This document shows positions 40,392 through 47,823 of a stretch of 64,000 nucleotides of DNA, one piece after another. The DNA is from Variovorax sp. OAS795. Lineage in GTDB: Bacteria; Pseudomonadota; Gammaproteobacteria; Burkholderiales; Burkholderiaceae_C. The position numbers and the translations under genes are program-made. Numbering within the stretch: position 1 is the first letter of the stretch; the number at the start of each line of letters is the position of its first letter. The notes under the pieces were generated by a model that was given only the letters and a program-made list of their open reading frames with translations, did not search any database and was not told the DNA's origin. The stretch spans positions 372,001 to 436,000 of the forward strand of contig NZ_JBEPOH010000002.1 in assembly GCF_040546685.1 (NCBI RefSeq), written 5' to 3'.

Positions 40392-40549
40392 CGAGGCGTC
40401 TCCGGTGTTTTAGGTACGGCGCACATGCCTGTGCGCCTGGGTACGTACGGTACGCACCCCCTCCGGGACGATCAATGAAGCGGCGTCGTCGACCTTTACG
40501 CTGGGTGAAACGATCGAGGGTTAACCCTCAACGATTCGTGGCGGCGCAC
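40392..40549 (-). promoter_or_regulatory. Promoter region of the matC-mdc-acs operon with three dyads
   Basis: Three inverted repeats are packed in 158 bases. At 40418-40437: GGCGCACA, 4 bases, TGTGCGCC. At 40439-40459: arms GGGTnCGTAC and GTACGnACCC around a central G. At 40516-40529: GAGGGTT-AACCCTC, perfect. The first two lie 27-68 bases before the transporter start and are likely operator or hairpin elements; the third is near the mdcR stop. MdcR is the obvious candidate ligand. A terminator function for mdcR is also possible for the hairpins. Confidence 0.5.
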
Positions 40550-41464
40550 TCAGGCGAGGTCGGCCCTCGCCAGCCGGCACACCGACAGCAGCGCGAGCAG
40601 GTTGGGATCGCGCTCGCGCGTGCGCAAAAAATTGAGCGCGATGGTCTGGCGCATCAGGTACCGCGGCTGCAGCGGGATCAGCTGCACCTTCTGCGGCATG
40701 ACCCCGCGCACCCGCCCCGGCAGCAGCGTGTAGCCGACGCCGCCGCTCACGAGGTTCATCAGCGAGAAGATGTCGTCGGTCTTCATCACCACGTTGGGCG
40801 TGAAGCCGGCGATGCGGAAGGTCTCGACGAAGCCCCGGTAGGTCACGAAGCCTTCGCTCAGGCTCACGAAGCGTTCGCCCGCGCAGCTGCCCAGGTCGAT
40901 TTCCTTCAGCGCGGCGTAGGGGGAGCCTACGGGCGCGGCAAACTGGATGTCGTCTTCGAACAGCGGCTCCGATTCCACGTCGGCAACGTCCTCCGGAATT
41001 GCCATCAGCGCGGCATCGATCGCGCCGTCCCGCAGCTTCTGCAGCAGGTGCGCGTTGGAGCCGAGCACGAGCTCCGTGTGCAGCTCGGGCTTGCGCAGCT
41101 TCATTCCCATGATCAGCTGCGGCACCGTGCGGCTGGTGAGCGAATACAGCGAGCCGATGCGGATCCGGTCGGCCGAGTAGCCGGCCACTTCCCGCGTGGC
41201 GCGTATGCCCTGTGCCATGGTGCGAAGCACATCGCGCGCCACTTCCGCCAGCGCATGGGCCGCCTCGGTGGGGTGCAGGTTGCGGCCTTCATGCCGGAAC
41301 AGCGCGCAGCGCAGCCCGGTCTCCAGCGAATGCAGCGCGCGATGCACGCTCACCGCGCTGATCTCGAGCTTTTCCGCCGCGCGCGCCAGGTTGCCGGTCT
41401 CCATGAAGGCCAGCAGGATCTCGAGCTTCCGGAAGGTGATTTCTTCGTCGACGTGGAGGAGCAT
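40550..41464 (-). CDS. mdcR: LysR-type malonate operon regulator
   Basis: A 304-residue LysR protein of the MdcR type. The N-terminus has ITFRKLEILLAFMETGNLARAAEKLEISAVSVHRALHSLE in outline, matching MdcR rather than general LysR proteins; an effector domain follows. The ATG at 41464 yields the usual N-terminus; a reading from 41539 adds 25 atypical residues. It is transcribed in the same direction as, and just upstream of, the matC-mdc-acs operon. It probably activates the operon with malonate as effector. Confidence 0.88.
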   Translation of the reverse strand: MLLHVDEEITFRKLEILLAFMETGNLARAAEKLEISAVSVHRALHSLETGLRCALFRHEGRNLHPTEAAHALAEVARDVLRTMAQGIRATREVAGYSADRIRIGSLYSLTSRTVPQLIMGMKLRKPELHTELVLGSNAHLLQKLRDGAIDAALMAIPEDVADVESEPLFEDDIQFAAPVGSPYAALKEIDLGSCAGERFVSLSEGFVTYRGFVETFRIAGFTPNVVMKTDDIFSLMNLVSGGVGYTLLPGRVRGVMPQKVQLIPLQPRYLMRQTIALNFLRTRERDPNLLALLSVCRLARADLA

Positions 41465-41542
41465 GGAGGGCCTGTGTGTGAATGCGGATCGTAAGCCTTG
41501 CCGGCTTGGTGGCGGCGTGTTGATGTCATGTGTCGTCATGCA

Positions 41543-41555
41543 ATTGAATTACAAT
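41543..41555 (+). promoter_or_regulatory. Candidate operator/-10 of the toxin-antitoxin pair
   Basis: ATTG-AATTA-CAAT is a small dyad 34 bases before the antitoxin ATG; its right end TACAAT is a good -10 element. RelB-type antitoxins commonly repress their own promoter at such dyads, so autoregulation is likely. No convincing -35 was found. Confidence 0.4.
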
Positions 41556-41589
41556 CCAGAGGCTGTTTTTCAAACTGGAGGCTTCTGCC

Positions 41590-41898
41590 ATGGCCGCTAA
41601 CGCATTGGTACAGACCCGCATCGACGCCGAAGTGAAAGAGCGCGCGACCGCAGTGCTCGACAACATCGGGCTCACCGTCTCCGACGTGATGAGAATTGTC
41701 CTGACTCGGGTGGCCAAGGAGGGCGCATTGCCCGCAGGCCTGATCGTGGATGCCGCGGCCCACGATGCGTGGTTCCGAGCCAAGGTGCAGGAGGCCCTGG
41801 ATGATCCGCGCCCCGCCATCCCGCACGAGAAAGTTGAAGCGCATTTCTCCAGGCGCCGAGCTGCTGCACGGCGAAAAGCGGGTGAAGGGTCTGCGTGA
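41590..41898 (+). CDS. RelB/DinJ-family antitoxin
   Basis: A 102-residue protein whose first half is the ribbon-helix-helix of RelB/DinJ antitoxins: ALVQTRIDAEVKERATAVLDNIGLTVSDVMRIVLTRVA in outline, with TVSDVMRI being the usual helix. The C-terminal half is basic and probably disordered until bound to the toxin. GGAG precedes the ATG. Its stop overlaps the toxin GTG (GTGA), the standard layout of such pairs. It should neutralise the next gene product and repress the pair. Confidence 0.85.
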   Translation: MAANALVQTRIDAEVKERATAVLDNIGLTVSDVMRIVLTRVAKEGALPAGLIVDAAAHDAWFRAKVQEALDDPRPAIPHEKVEAHFSRRRAAARRKAGEGSA

Positions 41899-42191
41899 GG
41901 CTGGAGTGGTCGCCTCTGGCGATGGATGACCGGGAGCGGATTTTCGACTTCATCGAGCAGGACGACCCGCGCGCGGCGATCGCAGTGGACGAGCGCATTG
42001 CGATGCAGGTGCTCGTGCTGTTGCAATACCCGGAGGGTGGGCGTCCAGGGCGAATCGAAGGCACGCGCGAGCTGATCGTTCGCCGAACGCCGTACGTCGT
42101 TGCCTACCGCGCCGGCAAGGACTGCGTGATCATCCTGCGAATTCTTCACAGCGCGCAGCGCTGGCCTGGAGAGTTCGCAGAACTGCCGTGA
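41895..42191 (+). CDS. RelE/ParE-family toxin
   Basis: A 98-residue RelE/ParE-fold protein. The pattern WSPLAMDDRERIFDFIEQDDP, then GRPGRIEGTRELIVRRTPYVVAYRAGKDCVIILRILHSAQRWP in outline, is that of type II toxins. RTPYVVAY, ILRILHSAQRWP and the basic Arg residues are typical; the target (ribosome-bound mRNA or gyrase) cannot be told. It begins with GTG overlapping the antitoxin stop and probably relies on coupled translation. The pair lies between mdcR and an unrelated hydratase gene, as mobile toxin-antitoxin pairs often do. Confidence 0.85.
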   Translation: MRLEWSPLAMDDRERIFDFIEQDDPRAAIAVDERIAMQVLVLLQYPEGGRPGRIEGTRELIVRRTPYVVAYRAGKDCVIILRILHSAQRWPGEFAELP

Positions 42192-42237
42192 AGACCGGAA
42201 ATGTTCATTGCACTCCGGCTTGCGTCGGGATCGCGCT

Positions 42238-43029
42238 CTACATTGCGCCGGCGTTCCCCTGCTTGCGCTCGGTGAATTTTCTCGCGCCGAGCGAGTAGGC
42301 GCCCGACGCGAAATTGATGGCGTGGCCGCGCCGGGCTGCGGCCGCAGCCTTGGCGAACATCTCGTCGCCCATCTCCTTCCACCACGATTTGGTGATGGCC
42401 ACGGAGGTGGGGGACCACTGGGACATCTGCGCGCAGATCTCGGCGACGCGCGCATCGAGGCGAGCGTCGTCCACGACTTCATGGACCATGCCGAGTGCCA
42501 GGGACTCCGCGGCCGGCACGATCTCGGCCAGCAGCACGAGCCGCTTCATCGCGGCCTCGCCGATGATCGAATGCAGCAGGGCACTGCCGAAGATGGCCGC
42601 GGAGCCCACCTTGAACTCCGTCATGCCGAAGCGGGCCTGGGTGGAAGCGATGCGGAGGTCCGACATGAGCGCGATCTGCAGTCCTGCGCCGGCCGCGACG
42701 CCGTTGATGCGGGCAACGACCGGCTTCGCGAGCGCGCGGAACACCTCGTAGAGCGCCATGTAGCTGTCGATGCGCGCGGCGGAGCCTGCGGCGTCCATGG
42801 CGGCGCTCTCGTGCTGGTCCTGGCCTGCGCAGAAGGCCTTGCCGGCGCCGGTGATCACGATCGCGCGCACGTCGGCATCGGCGTCGGCCGACAGCAGGGC
42901 GGACTGGAAGCGCTCGCGCTGGGTCCGGTCGAACGCGTTCATGGCCTTCGGGCGGTCCATCGTGATCAGGGCCACGCCCTTGTCGACGGCAAGCGTGACG
43001 CAGGGCCGGGTGGAAAGGGTGTCGCTCAT
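42238..43029 (-). CDS. Enoyl-CoA hydratase/isomerase family protein
   Basis: A 263-residue crotonase. It has VALITMDRPKAMNAF, the oxyanion segment TGAGKAFCAGQDQHES (CAGQD), RINGVAAGAGLQIALMSDLRIAS and FGMTEFKVGSAAIFG. The usual catalytic Glu pair is not fully evident (TEFKVG keeps one Glu), so it may be an isomerase or lyase rather than a hydratase. GGAGACAG precedes the ATG. It is the last gene of a unit with a Bug receptor and an acyl-CoA ligase, suggesting that it acts on the CoA ester made by that ligase. Confidence 0.87.
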   Translation of the reverse strand: MSDTLSTRPCVTLAVDKGVALITMDRPKAMNAFDRTQRERFQSALLSADADADVRAIVITGAGKAFCAGQDQHESAAMDAAGSAARIDSYMALYEVFRALAKPVVARINGVAAGAGLQIALMSDLRIASTQARFGMTEFKVGSAAIFGSALLHSIIGEAAMKRLVLLAEIVPAAESLALGMVHEVVDDARLDARVAEICAQMSQWSPTSVAITKSWWKEMGDEMFAKAAAAARRGHAINFASGAYSLGARKFTERKQGNAGAM

Positions 43030-43058
43030 GGGTCTGTCTCCAGGATGTGGGTGGGGTT

Positions 43059-44042
43059 CTAGCGCGCAACCTTGATCCGCTGCACGACCTGCTCCCATTT
43101 GCCTGCTTCGTTCAGCAGCCGCTCCCGCGACTGCGCGGGCGTGCTGCGGACAGGCTCGATCCCGAGCTGCGCGAAGCGGCGCTTGACGGCTTCGTCGTCC
43201 AGGGTCTCGTTGAGTGCGGCATTCAGCGTGGCGATCACGTCGTCCGGCGTCCCCTTGGGCGCCAGCACTGCATACACCGATGCGGCGACGAACTGCGGAA
43301 GGCCCTGCTCCGCAAAGGTGGCCAGGCCCGGGAAGATGTCCAGCCGCTGGGGGCTCGCCACGCCGACGGCCACCACCTTGCCCGATGCCAGGTTGGTGAG
43401 CGCGGTGGGCGAGGTGGTCACCATGAACTGGATCTCGCCCGCGAACAGGTCGGCCATGGCGGGTGCGGAACCGCGGTAGGGCACGTGCAGCAATTCGACC
43501 GATGCCTGTTGCCGGAACCACTCGGTGACGATGTGCTCGGTCGAGCCGTTGCCCGACGAACCGTAGGCCAGCTTGCCCGGCTGCTGCCGGGCCTTGGCGG
43601 CCAGCTCCGCGTACGTGGTGATCCCGCTCGCCTTCGATGCGAGCATGACCAGCGGCAGCTCGCCGACAGTGGCCACGGGCCTGAAATCCTTGGCGATCTC
43701 ATAACCCACGGCCTCGGCGCCGGACATCTTTTCCGACATGACGTAGGAGGTGGTCGGGGCCATGAGGAGCGTGTGGCCGTCCGGCGCCGCACGCTTGACG
43801 AACTGCGCCCCGATGGCGCCTGAAGCGCCGGCCTTGTTGTCCACCACCACCGACAGCTTGAGCTTCTGCGACATGCCCTGCGCGAGGATGCGGCCGACCA
43901 CGTCGACCCCGCCTCCGGCCGGAAAAGCCACGACCAGGGTGATGGGCTTGTCCGCGAGCGCGGCCTGGGCCCAGGCGCAGAACACGAGGCTGGAAACCAT
44001 CACCATCGCCTGCCGCCAGCGATTCAGGGGAGTTCGGATCAT
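43059..44042 (-). CDS. Bug/TctC-family periplasmic solute receptor
   Basis: A 327-residue tripartite tricarboxylate receptor. A Sec signal ending ALA-DKP is followed by ITLVVAFPAGGGVDVVGRILAQ, NKAGASGAIGAQFV, YGSSGNGSTEHIV and HVPYRGSAPAMADLFAGEI. These are the Bug family landmarks. No tctA/tctB membrane genes are in the window, so it is an orphan receptor, as is common in Burkholderiales. AAAGGA precedes the ATG. It lies between the CoA ligase and hydratase genes and probably captures the acid these enzymes degrade. Confidence 0.92.
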   Translation of the reverse strand: MIRTPLNRWRQAMVMVSSLVFCAWAQAALADKPITLVVAFPAGGGVDVVGRILAQGMSQKLKLSVVVDNKAGASGAIGAQFVKRAAPDGHTLLMAPTTSYVMSEKMSGAEAVGYEIAKDFRPVATVGELPLVMLASKASGITTYAELAAKARQQPGKLAYGSSGNGSTEHIVTEWFRQQASVELLHVPYRGSAPAMADLFAGEIQFMVTTSPTALTNLASGKVVAVGVASPQRLDIFPGLATFAEQGLPQFVAASVYAVLAPKGTPDDVIATLNAALNETLDDEAVKRRFAQLGIEPVRSTPAQSRERLLNEAGKWEQVVQRIKVAR

Positions 44043-44107
44043 GATTTTTCCTTTCAGTTGAGCATGGGCAATCGGGAAATCGATGGAGAGCTTGACTCGG
44101 CCGGGCC

Positions 44108-45685
44108 TCAGTGCCTTGCCGCGCGAAAGCCCGCGGCTTCGGCGTCCCAGATGCCGGCGACGCTGCGGGACAGCTCCTTCTTCTGGATCCGCTGCGTCGG
44201 TGTCTTGGGGAAGGCGTCGATGAACTCGACGTAGCGCGGGACCTGGAAGTACGCCAGCTTGCCGCTGCACCATCCGATGAGGTCGGCCGGCGTGAGACTT
44301 GCACCTTCGCGCACGCGCACGAACAGCTTGAGTTCGTCCTCGCCGAGTTCGCTGGGGACGCCGACCAGCGCGACCTCGGCCACCGCATCGTGCTGCGCGA
44401 TGACGCTCTCCACGTCCCAGGCCGCAATGTTGATGCCGCGGCGCCGCAGCATGTCCTTCTTGCGTCCCGCGTAGAAGAGGTTGCCGTCCGCATCGCGGTG
44501 CGCGAGATCGCCGCTCAGGAACAGCTCGCCGCGGCGCGCCGCGGCGTCGGCCTGCGGGTTCCTGAAGTAGCCGAGAAAGCCGAGGCCCGGTTCGAGCGCA
44601 CGGATCGCGATCTCGCCCTTGTCGCCGGGCTCGACCGGCGAGCCGTCGTCCGCGAGCAGCGAGATCTCGTAGTACGACAGCGGCTTGCCGATGGAGCCCG
44701 CCGGGCCGTCGATGTTCGCCGTCACGAAGGTGATCAGCTCGGACAGGCCGTAGCCCTCCCGCATCGACACGCCGAAGCGCTCGGCGAAGGCATGCCAGAC
44801 GTCGGCGCTGCAGCCGCCGCCCCACGCGATCCGCACGCCGTGCGCGCGGTCGTCGGGGCGCTGCGGTTGCTTCAGCAGCATCGGCAGCACGCTGCCGAGA
44901 TAGTGGATGTGCGTGGCGCCGTGGCGGCGGACATCGTCCCAGAACCCCGAGGCGCTGAAGCGTTCCAGCATTGCCAGCTGGAAGCCTCCCATCAGCGCGG
45001 CAATCGCGACGGCCACGCCGGAGCCGTGGTGCAGCGCCTCCCAGAACAGGAAGGTGTCACCCGGCCCGGCCTCCGTCAGGCGAAGGATGGCCATCGGTCC
45101 GGCGCGCAGCTGGCGGTCGGACTTCAGCACGCCCTTGGGGGCGCCGGTGGTGCCGGAGCTCGGGCTGAGCGCGATGATCTCGTCGGTATTCACGCGCGGC
45201 GGCGCGTCGTCTTCCTCGCAGGTGGCGAAGCGGTCGAACGCTGCGTCGGTGCCGTTGCGCCAGAGGATCCGGGGCAGCGTGCCCGAGAGTTCCTCGAGGT
45301 TGGCGCGGAACGCAATGTCGGCCACGATGGCTTGCGGCGCGAGCTCGTCCAGCAGGTGGGCCAGCGGTGCGCCCACCAGGTGCACGTTGATGGGCACGCG
45401 AACCATGCCCAGGCGCGCCAGCGCAAAGAGCAGGTAGAGGTGGTCCGGGTGGCTGGGCAGCATGACCGCGACGCGGTCGCCCTTTTGCAGGCCCTCCGAC
45501 TTCAACAGGGCCGCGACCTGGTTCACGCGCCGGTCCAGCATCCCCACGCTGATGCGCTCGCCCTGGAACGTGCAGTAGATGGGGTCGGGGCTGGTGCGCG
45601 CGCGGCGGGCGAGCAACTCTGCAATGGTTTCGTCGCCGAGCGGGGCCATGGCAACGGAATCGGTCGATGGGGTTTCCTGCTGCAT
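44108..45685 (-). CDS. Acyl-CoA ligase, AMP-binding family
   Basis: A 525-residue adenylate-forming enzyme. It has the P-loop SPSSGTTGAPKG, the core MREGYGLSE, LFLSGDLAHRDADGNLFYAGRKKDM with the hinge Asp, and the C-terminal Lys in PTQRIQKKEL. It resembles crotonobetaine/carnitine-CoA ligases (CaiC-like) and short aromatic or aliphatic acid ligases. The start at 45685 avoids a 12-residue upstream extension; the ribosome site is weak. It heads the ligase-Bug-hydratase unit, controlled probably by the IclR gene upstream. Confidence 0.88.
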   Translation of the reverse strand: MQQETPSTDSVAMAPLGDETIAELLARRARTSPDPIYCTFQGERISVGMLDRRVNQVAALLKSEGLQKGDRVAVMLPSHPDHLYLLFALARLGMVRVPINVHLVGAPLAHLLDELAPQAIVADIAFRANLEELSGTLPRILWRNGTDAAFDRFATCEEDDAPPRVNTDEIIALSPSSGTTGAPKGVLKSDRQLRAGPMAILRLTEAGPGDTFLFWEALHHGSGVAVAIAALMGGFQLAMLERFSASGFWDDVRRHGATHIHYLGSVLPMLLKQPQRPDDRAHGVRIAWGGGCSADVWHAFAERFGVSMREGYGLSELITFVTANIDGPAGSIGKPLSYYEISLLADDGSPVEPGDKGEIAIRALEPGLGFLGYFRNPQADAAARRGELFLSGDLAHRDADGNLFYAGRKKDMLRRRGINIAAWDVESVIAQHDAVAEVALVGVPSELGEDELKLFVRVREGASLTPADLIGWCSGKLAYFQVPRYVEFIDAFPKTPTQRIQKKELSRSVAGIWDAEAAGFRAARH

Positions 45686-45724
45686 CTTGTTCACTTGGAG
45701 CCGTCTCGAATGAGCGTACACATA

Positions 45725-45758
45725 AATTGAATAGCAATTTCAATGCTTGTATTTCAAT
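45725..45758. promoter_or_regulatory. Repeated half-sites before the CoA-ligase operon
   Basis: An AT-rich stretch carries AATTGAAT (45725-45732), ATTTCAAT (45737-45744) and ATTTCAAT again (45751-45758). The first two form an inverted pair and the last two a direct repeat 14 bases apart. Located 40 bases before the ligase start and downstream of the IclR gene, they look like an IclR-type operator array. Confidence 0.45.
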
Positions 45759-45887
45759 TAATCTTCCGCGCATTGGCCCCTCGCGTCAAGTGCGGGCGTG
45801 TGTCCGTCTGAAAGCCGCGCGGCCGTGTCGCCGGGGATTTCGGCGACCGGAGGGAGAACGTGAAACGCGGCCCGCAAGCCGCAGCGC

Positions 45888-46712
45888 TCAGGCGGAGGCT
45901 TCGCGCGCCGCCAGTTCGAGGCGGGGAAGAATCAGCTCGCGCACCTGCGCGATGTCGTAGCGCGACCGGACGGTCGACACGTTGAGGGCGGCAATGGGCC
46001 GCCCCGAAAGATCCGTCACGGGCACCGACACCGAGACGCCGTCATCGCCAAAATTCTTCTCGGTGAACGAGTGGCCGTCCTGCGCTGCCTTGCGAAAGAT
46101 CGAGAGCACCTCCGAGCGGCTGCGGGTGCCGAAGCGGGCCCGCACCTCGGGGGACAGCGCATCGAGCATCTTGGCCAACTGCGCCTGCGGGGCTTGCGAG
46201 AGCAGCACCTGGCCGGACGAAGAAGTGAGCGCCGGAAACCGGCTCCCCACCGGAAGGTTGATGGCCGTGACGTGCGCCCCGGGAATGTTCAGCAGCACGA
46301 CCACCTCGTTCCCATCCAGCTCGACCCACGACACCGTTTCGCGCGTCTCCCTGGCAAGCTTCTCCAGCAGCGGAACCGCGAGCTCTCGCTGCGGATGGTG
46401 GCGATGGATGCCGCGCACCAGCCCCAGCAGCTTCAGCGAAGGGAGGTACTTCTTCGACGCGCCATCCTTGCCGAGGTAGCCGAGCCGGTGAAGCGTGTAG
46501 ACGAAGCGCTGCGCGGCGCTACGGCCCATGCCCGTGTGCTGCGCGATGTCGCCGATCGAAAGGGCCGACGGATGTTCATTGAACAGTTCCAGCACGCGCA
46601 TGCCCTTTTCGACCGAACCCACGAACAGCCGTTCGTCGACCTCGCCCGGGCGCTCGTGCGAGTCGGCCTGCGCGGCGGGGCGGTGTCTGGAGAGTTTTGG
46701 AGACGTGTCCAC
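45888..46712 (-). CDS. IclR family transcriptional regulator
   Basis: A 274-residue IclR protein. The winged helix (about 28-90) contains VEKGMRVLELFNEHPSALSIGDIAQHTGMGRSAAQRFVYTLHRLGYL in outline; the effector domain includes SSSGQVLLSQ and VSVPVTDLSGRPIAALNVS. The start at 46712 is GTG, with GGAGAC upstream. It lies 202 bases before the ligase-Bug-hydratase operon in the same direction and is divergent from a LysR gene. It is the likely regulator of the ligase operon; its own effector would be the acid or its CoA ester. Confidence 0.9.
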   Translation of the reverse strand: MDTSPKLSRHRPAAQADSHERPGEVDERLFVGSVEKGMRVLELFNEHPSALSIGDIAQHTGMGRSAAQRFVYTLHRLGYLGKDGASKKYLPSLKLLGLVRGIHRHHPQRELAVPLLEKLARETRETVSWVELDGNEVVVLLNIPGAHVTAINLPVGSRFPALTSSSGQVLLSQAPQAQLAKMLDALSPEVRARFGTRSRSEVLSIFRKAAQDGHSFTEKNFGDDGVSVSVPVTDLSGRPIAALNVSTVRSRYDIAQVRELILPRLELAAREASA

Positions 46713-46846
46713 GAGGAGCGCAGATGTGGAAGAAAGGGTATGCGTTCGAAGCGGCGCTCACAGGGGCAGGGCGGATGCTTCGGGGCAAAAAATAGTGTAG
46801 CGCACCCGCCGCGGCGGCTATGCCACACTTGCCGATCCACCCACCG

Positions 46847-47743
46847 ATGAAGTCCGTGAACCGCCGAATCGACTCCTACAGCATCAGGTTGTTCGTGGCG
46901 GCGGCTCGCGCCGGCTCCATCGTGCGCGCGGCGGCCGCGGAGAACATCGCGCCTTCGGCGTTGAGCCGCAGGATCGCGGATCTGGAACACGCATTCGGCA
47001 CGCCGCTGCTCGTGCGCTCGCCGCGTGGGATTGCGCTGACCGAGGCGGGCAGGCTGGTGCTGGCCCGGGGCGAACGTGTGGACGACGAGCTGCAAGCCTT
47101 GCTGCGCGAGGTACAGAGCGAAGGCGGCGAAGTGCGGGGCACCGTGCGCCTTCATGCCAACATGTCCTCCGTGATCGGCTTCCTGCCCGAGCGCCTGCAC
47201 CGTTTCATGGAGACATACCCCGGCGTGGAGGTCGCCCTGCGCGAGGAAGACACGCGCGACGTGCTGCGCGCCTGCCTGGACGATCGCGCCGACGTCGGCG
47301 TGGGCGCCGATGTTGCGGTACCGGCGGGCATGGATTCATGGCACTTTGCCTCCGACCCGTTGCTCGTGGTGCTACCCGCGGGGCATGAACTGTCGGACCT
47401 GCAGGCCATCACATTCGCGCGTGCGCTCGAATATCCCTTGGTCGGCGTGCATCAGGGCGGCGCGATGGACCGCTCGCTGGGCGAGCGCGCCACGGCATTG
47501 GGCAGGCGTTTCAACCCGAAGGTGACGGTCAGCAGCTTCGACGCCGCCTGCCGCATGGTGGAGGCCGGCCTCGGCATCGCCGTGGTGCCCCGGAGTGCCG
47601 TCACGGCGTATGCGGGGACCGAACGCTTCGCCAGGCGTCCGCTGGCGGAAGAATGGGCCGACCGCGTGCTGAACATCTACGCCCTGCGCAAGACGCCGCA
47701 GCCGCGCGCAGTGGCGGCGCTGATCGAGAGTCTCCGCGGGTAA
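46847..47743 (+). CDS. LysR family transcriptional regulator
   Basis: A 298-residue LysR protein. It starts MKSVNRRIDSYSIRLFVAAA with the helix-turn-helix GSIVRAAAAENIAPSALSRR, followed by the effector domain. A start at 46820 would add nine residues; neither has a clear ribosome site. It is followed after 80 bases by the fused aconitase gene and then a Bug receptor, all on the same strand, so it probably controls them. The divergent neighbour is the IclR gene. Confidence 0.87.
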   Translation: MKSVNRRIDSYSIRLFVAAARAGSIVRAAAAENIAPSALSRRIADLEHAFGTPLLVRSPRGIALTEAGRLVLARGERVDDELQALLREVQSEGGEVRGTVRLHANMSSVIGFLPERLHRFMETYPGVEVALREEDTRDVLRACLDDRADVGVGADVAVPAGMDSWHFASDPLLVVLPAGHELSDLQAITFARALEYPLVGVHQGGAMDRSLGERATALGRRFNPKVTVSSFDAACRMVEAGLGIAVVPRSAVTAYAGTERFARRPLAEEWADRVLNIYALRKTPQPRAVAALIESLRG

Positions 47744-47823
47744 TCACCGATCTCGCGCCCGGCGAGAGCCCCTGTGCCGTACCAGCGCTTTATGGCGCTG
47801 CCACGGCCCGCGAACATCGGGGC

